Of a DNA stretch of 40,000 bases, positions 28,400 through 39,299 are shown in pieces (positions within the stretch are counted from its first letter, which is position 1; every line of letters starts with the position of its first letter). The stretch is from NCBI GenBank assembly GCA_902618195.1, contig CACMZO010000011.1, positions 1-40,000 of the forward strand. The letters run 5' to 3'. The notes under the pieces are model-generated. The model searched no databases, was not told the origin of the DNA, and saw only the letters and a program-made list of their open reading frames with translations. The stretch comes from an uncultured SAR116 cluster alpha proteobacterium (lineage in GTDB: Bacteria > Pseudomonadota > Alphaproteobacteria > Puniceispirillales > Marisalimonadaceae). The position numbers and the translations under genes were made by a program.

Positions 28400-29594
28400 T
28401 AATACGAATATATTGTTCTGTTAAATCACAAGTGTAGACAGTCCATTTATGGTTACCCATACCTATATCAATTGAAATACTAATTTCCTTATTTTTTAAA
28501 TATTCACTTAGATTTTTCTCTGAATATTTTGAATATCTCATCCCATTTTTCGCAACTAAATATTTGCCAAATTTAATTTTTATTTTATTTTGATCTATTA
28601 GTTCATAAGATTTACCAATGGCCATTACTATTCTGCCCCAGTTAGCATCTTCTCCTGCGATAGCTGTTTTAACTAAGGGTGAATTAGCAATAGAAAAAGC
28701 AATATTTTTGGCAGAAGAGATAGATTTTGCATTTTCTACTTTTATTTCTATAATTTTTTTTGCACCTTCTCCATCAATAACAATCTGTTTTGCCAAATCT
28801 AGCATTATATCTGAAATACATTTTTTAAAATCATTTAGAAATTTATCATGAAAGTTGTTTATTTTTTTATTTTTCAATTCATTTGTAGATATCAATAAAC
28901 ACGTATCACTTGTTGATGTATCGCTATCAACTGTAATGGAATTGAATGTTTTATCATTTTCATTAGTTAAAATTTTTTGAAGTACTTTTGAGCTTATATT
29001 CAAATCGGTAAACATGTATGCTAACATTGTGCCCATATTAGGTGCAATCATTCCAGATCCTTTGGCAATTCCAATAACATTAACTTCAAAATTTTTATAT
29101 TTAACTTTAGATATAGCATATTTAGGAAAAGTATCAGTGGTCATTATTGATTTAGCAGCTTCTTCAATAGAGTTTACAAAAACTGGATTTTTATTTTTAA
29201 TACAAGATATTATTTTTGATGAATTTAATTCTTCACCAATTACTCCTGTTGAGGATGAAAAAACTTCATTTTCATCACAATTATAAAGATTAGAAAGAAA
29301 TTTAATAATTTTATTAACTGTTTTTGTGCCTTTCATTCCAGTAAAAGCATTTGCATTACCTGAGTTGACCACTAAACATCTAATAGACCTATCTTTTAAG
29401 TTAACTTTATTTTTACAATCGATGACAGCAGCACTTGGTGTTTTAGATTTTGTAAATACTCCAGAAATCGAAGAAAATTTTGGGAAGGTTACTAATAATA
29501 AATCTGTTTTATTTTTTTTTATACCTGATTTAAATATTTTAAAATCAAGACCATCAATATCGATTTTTTTAATTGGATCTTTATTTTTTATCAT
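28380..29594 (-). CDS. argJ: Bifunctional glutamate N-acetyltransferase/ornithine acetyltransferase
   Basis: Arginine biosynthesis enzyme that recycles the acetyl group from N-acetylornithine to glutamate. The 404-residue precursor cleaves itself before a conserved threonine. The cleavage region reads KGSGMIAPNMGTMLAYMF, with Thr189 as nucleophile and Gly188 where many homologues have Ala. Also present are SGNANAFTG and the C-terminal AGEDANWGRIVMAIGKSY. Size and layout are normal. The minus-strand argJ-mutT order, divergent from secA, is common in alphaproteobacteria. Confidence 0.95.
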   Translation of the reverse strand: MIKNKDPIKKIDIDGLDFKIFKSGIKKNKTDLLLVTFPKFSSISGVFTKSKTPSAAVIDCKNKVNLKDRSIRCLVVNSGNANAFTGMKGTKTVNKIIKFLSNLYNCDENEVFSSSTGVIGEELNSSKIISCIKNKNPVFVNSIEEAAKSIMTTDTFPKYAISKVKYKNFEVNVIGIAKGSGMIAPNMGTMLAYMFTDLNISSKVLQKILTNENDKTFNSITVDSDTSTSDTCLLISTNELKNKKINNFHDKFLNDFKKCISDIMLDLAKQIVIDGEGAKKIIEIKVENAKSISSAKNIAFSIANSPLVKTAIAGEDANWGRIVMAIGKSYELIDQNKIKIKFGKYLVAKNGMRYSKYSEKNLSEYLKNKEISISIDIGMGNHKWTVYTCDLTEQYIRINADYRS

Positions 29595-29686
29595 TTTACG
29601 GATAAAGATTGGTTTATATATAGAATTTCATTTTAAAAATACCATTTAAATGTAATAAGTAAATAGAATTATAATAAGGGATAATT

Positions 29687-32278
29687 ATGTTTTCTAAAAT
29701 TGGAAAAGTAATTTTTGGATCTTCAAATGATAGACAACTTAATAAATTAAGACCTACTATAAATAAGATCAATGATCTTGAAAAAGAAATTTCCAAGCTT
29801 GATAAGAATAAATTAATTGAAAAGACTAAACTTTTTAAAAATAGAATTAGCAATGGTGAAGATTTAGACTCTATTCTTCCTGAAGCTTTTGCAGTTGTTA
29901 GAGAAGCTTCTAAGAGAACGCTTAAACAAAGACATTTTGATGTACAATTGGTGGGGGGTATTGTTCTTCATCAAGGTAAAATTGCAGAAATGAAGACCGG
30001 AGAGGGAAAAACATTAGTATCAACTCTTCCAAGTTATTTGAACTCTTTGACAAAAAAAGGAGTCCATATTGTTACAGTAAATGATTATCTTGCTAAAAGA
30101 GATTCTGAATGGATGGGAGAGATTTACAAATATTTAGAAGTTTCTGTAGGCTGTGTAACTAATGAGAAAGATGATACAGAAAGAAAATCAGCATATGATT
30201 GTGATATTACGTATGGAACAAATAATGAGTTTGGCTTTGATTATTTAAGAGATAATATGAAATTTGGTATCAGTGATATGGTTCAAAGACCATTTAATTT
30301 TGCTATAATTGATGAAGTTGATTCAATACTTATTGATGAAGCAAGGACGCCATTAATTATATCAGGACAAGCAGAAGATTCTTCGGTTTTGTATAATAAA
30401 ATTGATAAAATCATACCTCAATTATCAAAAGATGATTATGAATTAGATGAAAAGCAAAGAACTTGTAATTTAACTGAAAATGGAATTTTAAATATTGAAA
30501 AATTGCTCATTGATAATAATTTAATAGAAAATGGATCATTATACGACGTAAATAATGTAAATCTCCTGCATCATATAAATCAAGCTTTAAAAGCTCATAC
30601 GTTATTTAAAAAAAATACTCACTATATGGTAAAAAATAATTCTGTTGTCATTATCGACGAATTTACTGGCAGAGCTATGGAAGGTAGAAGATTTGGAGAT
30701 GGCCAACATCAAGCAATTGAGGCTAAAGAAAACGTATTTGTTCAGCCAGAAAATCAAACATTAGCCAGTGTCACATTTCAAAACTATTTTAGAATGTATC
30801 CAAAATTGTCAGGAATGACAGGTACTGCTTTAACCGAAGAAGGCGAGTTTTCAGAGATCTATAGTCTAGATGTAATTGAGATACCAACAAATGAAAAAGT
30901 TGAACGCATTGATGAAGATGATGAAATTTACAAGACAAACGAAGAAAGAGATGAAGCTGTAATTAAATTAATTCAGAAATCTTCTGAAAACAATCAACCT
31001 GTTTTAGTTGGGACAGTATCTATTAGTAAATCTGAACAAATTTCAAAATTATTAAATGATAATGATATAAAACATGAAGTATTGAATGCAAAATTTCATG
31101 AGCAAGAAGCAAAAATTATTGGTTATGCTGGCATGCCTGGCGCGGTAACTATAGCAACAAACATGGCTGGAAGAGGGACAGACATTCAATTAGGAGGAAA
31201 CTTCGAAATCAGAAAACAACTAGAAATACCTTCTGAAATTTCTGATGATGATAAAAAGGTTATTGATTTACAAAAAGATATATCAACAAAAAAAGCTCTC
31301 GCGCTAGAGTCTGGAGGGTTGTTTGTTATTGGAACTGAAAGACATGAAAGTAGGCGAATTGATAATCAATTAAGAGGAAGAACAGGGAGACAAGGAGACA
31401 TAGGGAAGTCTAAATTTTTATTATCATTACAAGATGACTTAATGAGAATTTTTGGTTCTGAAAAATTAGAAAACATGCTGAACAAGCTAGGCCTTGAAAA
31501 AGGTGAGGCTATAATTCATCCATGGATAAATAAAGCAGTTGAAAAAGCTCAAGGAAAAGTTGAAGCTCATAATTTTGAAATTAGAAAACAACTTCTTAAG
31601 TATGACGATGTTATGAATGATCAAAGAAAGGTTATATTTGAGCAGAGAAAAGAAATAATGAGTTCGGATGACATTAATTTAATGATAAAAGATATGAGGC
31701 TAGAAGTTATACAAAAAATAGTATCTGATTGTATTCCTGAGAACAGTTATTATTCCGAATGGAATCATGAAAAATTAAAAAATGAAGTTGAAACTAATTT
31801 GAATATAGATATACCCGCAAAAGATTGGGTTAATGAAGATGGCATAGTAGAAAAAGAGTTAATTGAAAGAATTGAAAAAGATGCATCTCATTTTATGGCT
31901 CAAAAAGTATCTAAAATTGGAAATAATGTTTTTAGAGAAGCCGAAAAAAGTATTTTGTTACAAGTATTAGACCAATGCTGGAAAGACCACCTCTTATACT
32001 TAGACCAACTTAGACAATCTATTGGTCTACGAGCATATGGTCAAAAAGACCCATTAAATGAATATAAAAAAGAAGCTTTTCAACTTTTCGAGATGATGTT
32101 ATCAAAAATAAGTTTTATGATTACATCAATTTTAGCTAAAGTTGAAATTGGAGAAGAAAATACATCAGATAAATCTCCTTCAAATAAAACAAAAGAAAAT
32201 TTTGGAAAGATTTCAAGAAATCAACCATGTCCTTGTGGGTCTGGCAAGAAATTTAAACATTGCTGTGGAAAGTTATAA
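29687..32278 (+). CDS. secA: Preprotein translocase ATPase SecA
   Basis: Motor of the Sec export pathway, acting at SecYEG. The 863-residue protein has Walker A MKTGEGKT (102-109), the [12 protein letters not shown] motif, and [19 protein letters not shown] (DEAD-box equivalent and preprotein cross-linking start). The helicase motif with [14 protein letters not shown] and the two-helix finger region are also present. The protein ends in the zinc-binding tail [14 protein letters not shown] used for SecB and lipid contact. AAGGGA precedes the ATG at good spacing. Length is slightly short of the E. coli protein, as expected for this group. Confidence 0.98.
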   Translation: MFSKIGKVIFGSSNDRQLNKLRPTINKINDLEKEISKLDKNKLIEKTKLFKNRISNGEDLDSILPEAFAVVREASKRTLKQRHFDVQLVGGIVLHQGKIAEMKTGEGKTLVSTLPSYLNSLTKKGVHIVTVNDYLAKRDSEWMGEIYKYLEVSVGCVTNEKDDTERKSAYDCDITYGTNNEFGFDYLRDNMKFGISDMVQRPFNFAIIDEVDSILIDEARTPLIISGQAEDSSVLYNKIDKIIPQLSKDDYELDEKQRTCNLTENGILNIEKLLIDNNLIENGSLYDVNNVNLLHHINQALKAHTLFKKNTHYMVKNNSVVIIDEFTGRAMEGRRFGDGQHQAIEAKENVFVQPENQTLASVTFQNYFRMYPKLSGMTGTALTEEGEFSEIYSLDVIEIPTNEKVERIDEDDEIYKTNEERDEAVIKLIQKSSENNQPVLVGTVSISKSEQISKLLNDNDIKHEVLNAKFHEQEAKIIGYAGMPGAVTIATNMAGRGTDIQLGGNFEIRKQLEIPSEISDDDKKVIDLQKDISTKKALALESGGLFVIGTERHESRRIDNQLRGRTGRQGDIGKSKFLLSLQDDLMRIFGSEKLENMLNKLGLEKGEAIIHPWINKAVEKAQGKVEAHNFEIRKQLLKYDDVMNDQRKVIFEQRKEIMSSDDINLMIKDMRLEVIQKIVSDCIPENSYYSEWNHEKLKNEVETNLNIDIPAKDWVNEDGIVEKELIERIEKDASHFMAQKVSKIGNNVFREAEKSILLQVLDQCWKDHLLYLDQLRQSIGLRAYGQKDPLNEYKKEAFQLFEMMLSKISFMITSILAKVEIGEENTSDKSPSNKTKENFGKISRNQPCPCGSGKKFKHCCGKL

Positions 32279-32292
32279 CCAAATATTTTTAT

Positions 32293-32760
32293 ATGATTAA
32301 ATATAGTCTTAAATGTGTTGAAGAAAATTGTAATAAAAATGAACCTTTCGATGGTTGGTTCCAAAACAGTGCTTCTTTTGATAAACAAATTGACGCTGGT
32401 TATATTTCCTGTCCTTATTGTGGTAGTTTAAATATAAAAAAAAACTTAATGTCTCCTTCAGTAAAAAGTACTAAGGAAAAAATCCCCAAAATGATTTCAA
32501 AAAATGTCAAACATAATAAATTAAATAAAAATTCAAACAAACAAATTGACATGATGGTAATCTTAAGAAATCTAAAAAAAGAAATTCAAAAAAATGCTGA
32601 GTTTGTTGGAAAGAATTTTACAAAAGAGGCAAAAGCTATTCACGAAGGAAAATCAAAAGAAAGAGCTATTTATGGTCAAGCTGATGCAAAAGACTTAGAA
32701 GAATTAAAAAGTAAAAATATTGACTTTATCAATGTTCCTTGGGTACAGGACGATAACTAA
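32293..32760 (+). CDS. DUF1178 family protein, probable zinc-binding
   Basis: A 155-residue protein starting MIKYSLKCVEENCNKNEPFDGWF, the DUF1178 signature, with the paired cysteines Cys8/Cys13 and Cys40/Cys43 (SCPYCGS) that likely bind zinc. The middle is basic and poorly conserved. The C-terminal half has the conserved ERAIYGQADAKDLEELKSKNIDFINVPW. Function is unknown. The ATG at 32293 was preferred to an upstream in-frame start inside secA. It follows secA by 14 nt and overlaps the convergent ubiG by 4 nt. Confidence 0.88.
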   Translation: MIKYSLKCVEENCNKNEPFDGWFQNSASFDKQIDAGYISCPYCGSLNIKKNLMSPSVKSTKEKIPKMISKNVKHNKLNKNSNKQIDMMVILRNLKKEIQKNAEFVGKNFTKEAKAIHEGKSKERAIYGQADAKDLEELKSKNIDFINVPWVQDDN

Positions 32761-33521
32761 ATAATTTTAATACCAGAAATTCCATAATTAACATTTAAAA
32801 AATTTGTAAATTTGAAATCTTTTATAATTGGCTTGAACTCACTGGAGATTCCAATAATTGGTTTAAACCCTACAATTTCATCAAGATAAATTTTGTACGG
32901 TTTAGCTTCATCTATAAGGGTTTCAGGACTTACAAATTTTTCAAATTCGTGAATTCCTTTTGGAAGAAGTTTTAAAATATTTTCTGCCATGAATTTAGCA
33001 AATAATAGGCTTAAAGTAGTTTTATTAATTGTAGTTAAAATTAATATACCTTTATTTTTTAACAATTTTGATGCTTCATTGAAGAATAAAATTCTATTAT
33101 CTAAATGTTCAACTACTTCTGAAGCAATAACTACATCAAATTTTTTTGAAGAATTATTTTTAATAAATAATGAAAGATCAGTATTTATATAATTGATATT
33201 TAAGCCAGAGTTAAATGCGTGAATTTTAGCAATATCAATTGAATTTTGAGTAATATCTATGCCGGTAACTGATGCTCCTAGACGAGCTATTCTTTCTGAC
33301 AATAATCCACCACCACATCCTATATCTAGGCATTCAAGTTTATCTAATCTGTTTTTTTTATCTTGTTTTTTATATTTCGAAATCACTCTATTAATATATT
33401 TAATCCTAATATCAGTAAATTTATGTAAAGATTGAAATTTACCATTTTCATCCCACCATTCACTAGACAATTCTTTGAAAGGATCTTTTTTATTATTTAA
33501 AGTTGATGTATTCATAAACAT
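32757..33521 (-). CDS. ubiG: Ubiquinone biosynthesis O-methyltransferase
   Basis: SAM-dependent methyltransferase for both O-methylation steps of ubiquinone synthesis. The 254-residue protein begins with the UbiG-specific DPFKELSSEWWDENGKFQSLHKFTDIR. It has the SAM loop LDIGCGGGLLSERIARLGA and the post-motif segments VIASEVVEHL and ILTTINKT. A second ATG at 33515 is equally possible; neither has a ribosome binding site. It is divergent from lysC, an arrangement common in alphaproteobacteria. It marks ubiquinone as the respiratory quinone, consistent with etfAB and pyrD class 2. Confidence 0.95.
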   Translation of the reverse strand: MFMNTSTLNNKKDPFKELSSEWWDENGKFQSLHKFTDIRIKYINRVISKYKKQDKKNRLDKLECLDIGCGGGLLSERIARLGASVTGIDITQNSIDIAKIHAFNSGLNINYINTDLSLFIKNNSSKKFDVVIASEVVEHLDNRILFFNEASKLLKNKGILILTTINKTTLSLLFAKFMAENILKLLPKGIHEFEKFVSPETLIDEAKPYKIYLDEIVGFKPIIGISSEFKPIIKDFKFTNFLNVNYGISGIKII

Positions 33522-33562
33522 TTGTTACACGATTTTATAAAAATAAGCAAAAGAGGATTTAA

Positions 33563-34804
33563 TTGAAATTAATTGTTACAAAATTTGGTGGCACTTCTGT
33601 TGGGACAATAGATAGAATTAAATCTGTTGCTGCAAAAATAAAAAATGAAGTTAATAGTGGATATAATGTAATCGTCGTAGTATCCGCAATGGCAGGAGAA
33701 ACAAACAGATTAATAAAGCTAGTAGAAAGTTTAACAAATGATTATAGAACAAGTGAATATGACACAGTAATTTCTTCTGGAGAACAAGTGACATCCGGTT
33801 TGTTAGCAATAGCTTTGAACGAGTTAGGGATTAAATCAAAATCTTATCAAGCTTGGCAAATACCATTTGAAACAGACAATAACTTTAGTAAGGCAAATAT
33901 TAAAGAAATAAAAAAAGATAAAATTTTGTTTGACCTTAATGATGGCTATGTGATTGTTGTACCAGGTTTTCAAGGTGTACATAAAAATAGAGTAACAACT
34001 CTTGGAAGGGGAGGTTCTGATACATCAGCTGTAGCATTAGCAGCAGCTTTTGGAGCTGAAAGATGCGATATATATACAGATGTTGACGGAGTTTACACAG
34101 CTGATCCAAGAATTGTAGCAAATGCTCTTAAATTAGAAACAATAACATTTGAAGAGATGTTAGAATTAGCATCACAGGGTGCAAAAGTTCTTCAAACTCG
34201 TTCTGTTGCTTTAGCAATGAACCATAATGTAAAGCTACAAGTTTTGAGTAGTTTTGAAAATAAAACAGGTACGTTTATTATTAATGAGAGGCAAAAAAGT
34301 ATGGAAGAAACAATAATTAGTGGAATTACATATACTTCAAATGAAGCAAAAATAACTTTATTCAACGTAATAGACAAGCCTGGTCAGGCTGCAATGATTT
34401 TTGGAGCTCTAGCGGATCAAGGAATTAACGTGGACATGATTGTTCAAACTTCAACAAAAGATGGAGAGGCTACAGATATAACATTTACGGTATTAAAATC
34501 AGATTTATTAAGTACAAAAGAAATTATTGAAAATCTTAAGAACACGATTAAATTCAAAAATATGGTAGAGGACAGTAAAGTTTCAAAGATTTCAGTCGTA
34601 GGTAGTGGTATGAGGACTAAGCCAGGAGTGGCAAAGACAATGTTCAAGACGCTATCAGATAATAACATTAATATTCAAGTGATATCAACAAGTGAGATAA
34701 AAATTTCAGTTCTTGTTTCCTCTGATTATACTGAATTAGCTGTTAGAACTTTACATGACGCCTTTGGTTTAGGTAAAGATATAAAGACAATAAATATTGA
34801 TTAA
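33563..34804 (+). CDS. lysC: Aspartate kinase
   Basis: First step of the lysine/threonine/methionine branch. The 413-residue protein has the kinase domain (about 1-245) with KFGGTSVG (7-14), SGEQVTSGLLA, GRGGSDTSAVALA and DVDGVYTADPRI. Two ACT regulatory domains follow (about 260-410), which bind feedback inhibitors. The start is TTG with AGAGGA 5 nt upstream; no ATG is available at the conserved N-terminus. Upstream is the divergent ubiG; rodZ follows. Confidence 0.97.
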   Translation: MKLIVTKFGGTSVGTIDRIKSVAAKIKNEVNSGYNVIVVVSAMAGETNRLIKLVESLTNDYRTSEYDTVISSGEQVTSGLLAIALNELGIKSKSYQAWQIPFETDNNFSKANIKEIKKDKILFDLNDGYVIVVPGFQGVHKNRVTTLGRGGSDTSAVALAAAFGAERCDIYTDVDGVYTADPRIVANALKLETITFEEMLELASQGAKVLQTRSVALAMNHNVKLQVLSSFENKTGTFIINERQKSMEETIISGITYTSNEAKITLFNVIDKPGQAAMIFGALADQGINVDMIVQTSTKDGEATDITFTVLKSDLLSTKEIIENLKNTIKFKNMVEDSKVSKISVVGSGMRTKPGVAKTMFKTLSDNNINIQVISTSEIKISVLVSSDYTELAVRTLHDAFGLGKDIKTINID

Positions 34805-34833
34805 TTAAAAAAAAATATGATAAAAGTTAATTA

Positions 34834-35850
34834 ATGAAACAGAACGATAAAAAAATTAAAATAAAAAAATCTAATATTGATGATAGAAACATCTCAAAAG
34901 ATTTTTCAGAAATATTTGATATCTCTGAAAATATTGAAGATATAGGGTCTTTATTTGTTGACGCTCGAGTAAAAAAAGGTTTAACGCAAGAAGATGCAAG
35001 CAAGATATTAAAGGTTAGAATTTCTGCTATAAAGCAGATCGAAAGTGGCGAAGAATTGGAATCATTAGGTTCAGCCTATAGGTTAGGATTCTTAAGAAGT
35101 TATGCAAAATTAGTTGATTTAGATCCTGAAAATATTATTAAAGATTATAAATCATCTAATAGTGAAAAAAATATAAAATTTGATTATAATTTTCCTAGCA
35201 TTAGAAAAGAAAAAAAATCATTATTGCCTATCATTGCCTTGTGTACTTTTCTTTTTTCATTAGTAATTTACTCTAGTTGGTATTATTTGAATATAAATAA
35301 TTTAGAAAATGAAAATAGAAATATTTCTTATTTAGATAATGACAATAATAATTTAGATTATGTTAAAATTGAAGATAACAAAAACGCCTCACTAGATAAT
35401 AGTGACAAAATCAAGAGTGAAAATGTCGTATTAAGTGAAAAAGTAACCTCAAACATTACAACTAACGAAAATTTTCAAAATAAAGTTGTCGATAATAATG
35501 ATGATGGATTAAAAATTTTATCAGAACCCAATACTTTATCAGAAACTTCAATAAGCAATGAAACTTCTGCAATAGCAAATGAAAGAATACCTAAAGAAGA
35601 AATGGTTTTAAAATCATCAGGAAATAGTTGGGTAGAGATTGAAGATTTGGATGGAAATTCATATTTAACAAGATTAATGAGATCTGGAGAAACATTCGTT
35701 GTGCCTGATAAAAAAGGGTTAACTTTATCAACTGGGAATGCAGGTGTTTTATCATTAACATTTGGATCTACACATATTTCTAAACTAGGTAGTGTCGGGG
35801 AAGTAATTTCTTCTAGACCATTAAATATTGAAGCCTTTAAAAAAAGGTAA
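34834..35850 (+). CDS. rodZ: RodZ-like helix-turn-helix membrane protein
   Basis: A 338-residue protein with the RodZ layout. A cytoplasmic HTH_25 domain (about 37-110, [24 protein letters not shown] and [17 protein letters not shown]) is followed by a basic linker. A single membrane helix (about 128-147) leads to a low-complexity Asn/Ser-rich spacer (about 150-255) and a C-terminal DUF4115 domain (about 256-335, [13 protein letters not shown]). RodZ links MreB to the wall-elongation machinery, so cell-shape control is the likely role. It overlaps no neighbour, but ispG follows within 13 nt. Confidence 0.92.
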   Translation: MKQNDKKIKIKKSNIDDRNISKDFSEIFDISENIEDIGSLFVDARVKKGLTQEDASKILKVRISAIKQIESGEELESLGSAYRLGFLRSYAKLVDLDPENIIKDYKSSNSEKNIKFDYNFPSIRKEKKSLLPIIALCTFLFSLVIYSSWYYLNINNLENENRNISYLDNDNNNLDYVKIEDNKNASLDNSDKIKSENVVLSEKVTSNITTNENFQNKVVDNNDDGLKILSEPNTLSETSISNETSAIANERIPKEEMVLKSSGNSWVEIEDLDGNSYLTRLMRSGETFVVPDKKGLTLSTGNAGVLSLTFGSTHISKLGSVGEVISSRPLNIEAFKKR

Positions 35851-35863
35851 TATATCTATAAGA

Positions 35864-36955
35864 ATGGATTTTAATTCTTTAACAAAAATTACTAGAAAAA
35901 CTACACGTAAAATTATTATAAAAGACGTTGAGATTGGTGGAGATGCTCCTATAAGCGTTCAAACTATGACAAATACGATTACTTCAAATCCTACTTCAAC
36001 CTTAAATCAAATTGAAACAATAGAAAAAGCTGGGGCTGACTTAGTGAGAGTTTCGTGCCCAGACCAAGATTCAACTTCAAGTTTAAAAGAAATCGTAAAA
36101 TTTTCAAATATACCTATAATTGCAGATATACATTTTCATTATCTAAGAGCTATAGAAGCAGCAAAAGCAGGAGCGTCTTGTTTAAGAATTAATCCAGGTA
36201 ATATAGGTTCCAAAGAAAAAGTAAAAGATGTTATAAATGCTGCAAAAGATTATGATTGTGCAATTAGAATTGGTGTAAATGCTGGGTCGCTAGAAAAAAA
36301 TATTTTAGATAAATATAAAGAGCCTACTTATGAAGCTCTTGTAGAGTCCGCTCTTTTCCATGCAAATATTTTACAAGAACAAGACTTTCATCGTTTTAAA
36401 ATAAGTGTTAAGGCTTCAAATGCATTGTTATCCATTGCGGCGTATTCAAGCCTTTCTGAAAAAATTGATTGCCCATTGCATGTTGGTATTACTGAAGCAG
36501 GTAGCTTTCGTGCAGGAACAGTCAAATCTTCAATTGGAATTGGAAATTTACTGCTTAATGGTATTGGAGACACAATACGAGTTTCATTGTCATCAGATCC
36601 TTGTGATGAAGTGAGAGTAGGTTTTGATATTTTAAAATCTCTAGGTTTAAGACAAAAAGGTGTCACCGTGATATCTTGCCCATCTTGCGCAAGACAACAA
36701 TTTGATGTTATTAGTACTGTAAGAGAAATTGAAGAACAGTTAGATGACGTTCTAACACCAATAACGGTTTCAATAATAGGATGTGTTGTCAATGGACCAG
36801 GAGAAGCGAGGTCCACAGATGTTGGTATAACTGGTGGTGGAAAAGGTACTCATCAAATTTATGTAAATGGTATACCTGATCATGTTATAAAAAATCAAAG
36901 TGTAGTTGATCACGTTGTTAACGAAGTAAGAAAAAAGTTATCATCTTTAAACTAG
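35864..36955 (+). CDS. ispG: 4-hydroxy-3-methylbut-2-en-1-yl diphosphate synthase
   Basis: Fe-S enzyme of the MEP isoprenoid pathway, using reduced ferredoxin or flavodoxin. The 363-residue protein has the TIM-barrel segments VSVQTMTNT-like ([10 protein letters not shown]), [10 protein letters not shown] and LRINPGNIG. The [4Fe-4S] ligands lie in SCPSCAR and [11 protein letters not shown] near the C-terminus. The ATG at 35864 is chosen because the earlier in-frame TTG at 35828 falls inside rodZ. This is the short bacterial form, not the long chlamydial or plant form. Confidence 0.96.
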   Translation: MDFNSLTKITRKTTRKIIIKDVEIGGDAPISVQTMTNTITSNPTSTLNQIETIEKAGADLVRVSCPDQDSTSSLKEIVKFSNIPIIADIHFHYLRAIEAAKAGASCLRINPGNIGSKEKVKDVINAAKDYDCAIRIGVNAGSLEKNILDKYKEPTYEALVESALFHANILQEQDFHRFKISVKASNALLSIAAYSSLSEKIDCPLHVGITEAGSFRAGTVKSSIGIGNLLLNGIGDTIRVSLSSDPCDEVRVGFDILKSLGLRQKGVTVISCPSCARQQFDVISTVREIEEQLDDVLTPITVSIIGCVVNGPGEARSTDVGITGGGKGTHQIYVNGIPDHVIKNQSVVDHVVNEVRKKLSSLN

Positions 36956-36982
36956 CAATTATTTAATACTTTAGAGGATTTA

Positions 36983-38230
36983 GTGGAAAATTTTCAAACT
37001 GTGAGAGGAGTAAAAGACTTACTGCCAGAAGAGTTAAGCAAAATGAGATTTATAGAACAACAAGCTGCTTTAGTTTGTAAAAATGCTTGTTATGAAGAAA
37101 TCTCAGTTCCAATATTTGAATTTGCAGAACTTTTTGAAAAACCACTTGGTGAGACAAGCGACATTGTAACAAAAGAGAATTATGTTTTTCAAGATAGAAG
37201 TAATAATACATTAATGTTAAGACCAGAGGGAACTACAGGCGTAGTACGTGCAGCTATTAATGAAAGACTTCTTCAAGATTTTCCAAAAAGATTTTTTTAT
37301 TATGGCCCTATGTTTCGCTATGAGAGGCCTCAAAAGGGGAGATTGAGACAATTTCATCAATTTGGTGTGGAGTTATTAGGTGTTAAGGATTATTTCGCTG
37401 ATATTGAAACAATATATTTAGCTAAATGTTTTTTAAAAAAAATAGATGTTCTTAGTCAAACTATTTTAAAAATCAATTCACTAGGTGATCATGAAAGTAG
37501 AGAAAATTATAAAATAAAACTCAAATCATTTTTAAAAAAGTATATTAATGAATTATCCTCAGAAAGTAAAATTAGATTGGAAAATAACCCTTTAAGAATA
37601 TTAGATTCAAAAAATAAAAAAGATATTGAAATTCTATCATCTGCGCCAAAGTTTCAAAATTATTTGAATAAACAATCATTAGATTTTTTTAATTCGGTGT
37701 GTGAAGGCCTAGATAGATTAAAAGTCAATTTTGAGATTGATCAATCTTTGGTAAGAGGATTAGATTATTATTCTCACACGGCTTTTGAGTTTAAGACAGA
37801 TTTTGTAGGTTCACAGGGCGCTGTTTTAGCAGGAGGCAGATATGATGATTTATCTAAGTTGATTAGTAAGCAAAATTTTCCAGGAGTTGGTTGGGCGGCA
37901 GGAATAGAGCGGTTATCAATGTTGCTAGATTATAAGTACAAATTTACACCAATGGTAGGATTAATTGGGTACTCAGATAAATATTATCATGTTTTATTAG
38001 ACTATTATAAAAAATTTCTTAATAACAAAGTTAACTCTCAAATTATTTATAATGGATCATTATCAAAAAAGTTTAAAAAAGCTGATAAATTAAAGTGCAT
38101 GTTTGTTGTTGTCTTAGGTGAAGATGAAATAAAAAATGGGGTACTTCAACTAAAAAATCTTAAAACTGGAGATCAAAAACAATTAACTTTTGAAGATATT
38201 ATTGAAATAATAAAGAAAAAAAATGATTAA
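36983..38230 (+). CDS. hisS: Histidyl-tRNA synthetase
   Basis: Class II synthetase of 415 residues, charging tRNA-His. It shows motif 2 with [13 protein letters not shown] and [23 protein letters not shown], the histidine-specific [15 protein letters not shown], and motif 3 [17 protein letters not shown]-terminal anticodon domain (about 330-415) follows. The start is GTG with AGAGGA 4 nt upstream; the protein begins at the usual place ([14 protein letters not shown]). Its stop overlaps the prfA start by 8 nt (ATGATTAA). Confidence 0.97.
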   Translation: MENFQTVRGVKDLLPEELSKMRFIEQQAALVCKNACYEEISVPIFEFAELFEKPLGETSDIVTKENYVFQDRSNNTLMLRPEGTTGVVRAAINERLLQDFPKRFFYYGPMFRYERPQKGRLRQFHQFGVELLGVKDYFADIETIYLAKCFLKKIDVLSQTILKINSLGDHESRENYKIKLKSFLKKYINELSSESKIRLENNPLRILDSKNKKDIEILSSAPKFQNYLNKQSLDFFNSVCEGLDRLKVNFEIDQSLVRGLDYYSHTAFEFKTDFVGSQGAVLAGGRYDDLSKLISKQNFPGVGWAAGIERLSMLLDYKYKFTPMVGLIGYSDKYYHVLLDYYKKFLNNKVNSQIIYNGSLSKKFKKADKLKCMFVVVLGEDEIKNGVLQLKNLKTGDQKQLTFEDIIEIIKKKND

Positions 38231-39299
38231 TTTAGAAGATAATATAAAAAAATTTTTCAAAAGAAAATTAGAGATTGAAGAAACCTTGTCTACATCTAAC
38301 TTAGACCCTAAAGAATATGCAACTTTATCAAAAGAACTGTCTGATGTTACACAAGTAACTGATCTATCATCATTAATTAATTCAAAAAAAAAAGAATTAG
38401 AAGATTTATATATTTTGCTAAAAGATAAAGAAGCAGATGTTGACCTTCAAGATATGGCAAGAGAAGAAAGTAAAATGTTAGAAAATGAATTAAATTCATT
38501 AGATAAAAAATTGGAATTAGCTATTTTGCCAAAAGATAAAGATGATCAAAGAAATGTTATTTTAGAGGTGAGAGCTGGCACAGGCGGAGACGAAGCAGGA
38601 ATTTTTGCAGCAAATCTTTTTAATATGTATCAAAAGTTTTCAATGAATAATAACTGGAAATTTGAAATTTTGAGTGTATCTGATACGGGTGTAGGTGGAT
38701 ATAAAGAGGCTCATGCCAATATAGTTGGTGGAGGAGCTTTTGGAAAACTCAAGTTTGAATCAGGTGTGCATCGTGTTCAACGAGTACCGGTTACTGAAAC
38801 TAACGGAAGAGTGCACACATCAGCAGCAACAGTTGCTGTTTTACCTGAAGCTGAAGATGTAGAAATTAATTTAAATGAAAAAGATTTAAGAATTGATGTA
38901 TATAGATCAAGTGGTCCCGGAGGACAATCAGTAAATACAACAGACTCAGCTGTAAGAATAACACACATACCAACAGGTATTGTTGTGAGCCAACAAGATG
39001 AAAAATCTCAACATAAAAACAAAGCTAAAGCGATGAAAATACTTTTAGCAAGATTGTATGATCAAGAAAGACAAATTCAAAATTCAAAAATAGCTAGTAC
39101 TAGGAAAAATCAAGTTGGTACAGGAGATAGATCGGAGAGAATTCGTACTTATAATTATCCTCAAGGGAGAGTAACTGACCACAGAATCAATCTTACTTTA
39201 CATAAAATAGAAAAGATCATTGATGGGGAAGGTCTTAATGAAATAATTGATAATCTAATTTTAAAAGATAGGATGGAAAAACTAGAAGAAAATGGTTGA
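38223..39299 (+). CDS. prfA: Peptide chain release factor 1
   Basis: Recognises UAA and UAG stop codons. The 358-residue protein has the codon-reading motif [12 protein letters not shown], whose P-x-T marks RF1 rather than RF2, and the catalytic [14 protein letters not shown] (GGQ). The N-terminal coiled-coil domain (about 1-110) and the [13 protein letters not shown] segment are normal. Overlaps of 8 nt at both ends couple it to hisS and prmC. PrmC, encoded next, methylates the GGQ glutamine of this protein. Confidence 0.98.
   Translation: MINLEDNIKKFFKRKLEIEETLSTSNLDPKEYATLSKELSDVTQVTDLSSLINSKKKELEDLYILLKDKEADVDLQDMAREESKMLENELNSLDKKLELAILPKDKDDQRNVILEVRAGTGGDEAGIFAANLFNMYQKFSMNNNWKFEILSVSDTGVGGYKEAHANIVGGGAFGKLKFESGVHRVQRVPVTETNGRVHTSAATVAVLPEAEDVEINLNEKDLRIDVYRSSGPGGQSVNTTDSAVRITHIPTGIVVSQQDEKSQHKNKAKAMKILLARLYDQERQIQNSKIASTRKNQVGTGDRSERIRTYNYPQGRVTDHRINLTLHKIEKIIDGEGLNEIIDNLILKDRMEKLEENG

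Noticed and set aside
29670-29675. TATAAT just before secA as its promoter
   Set aside because: It lies 11 nt from the start codon and touches the ribosome binding site, which would then be missing from the mRNA. Chance matches are common at this base composition.
36388-36816. Open frame of 142 codons opposite ispG
   Set aside because: Longest antisense frame in the window, but it mirrors ispG codons and shows no motifs.
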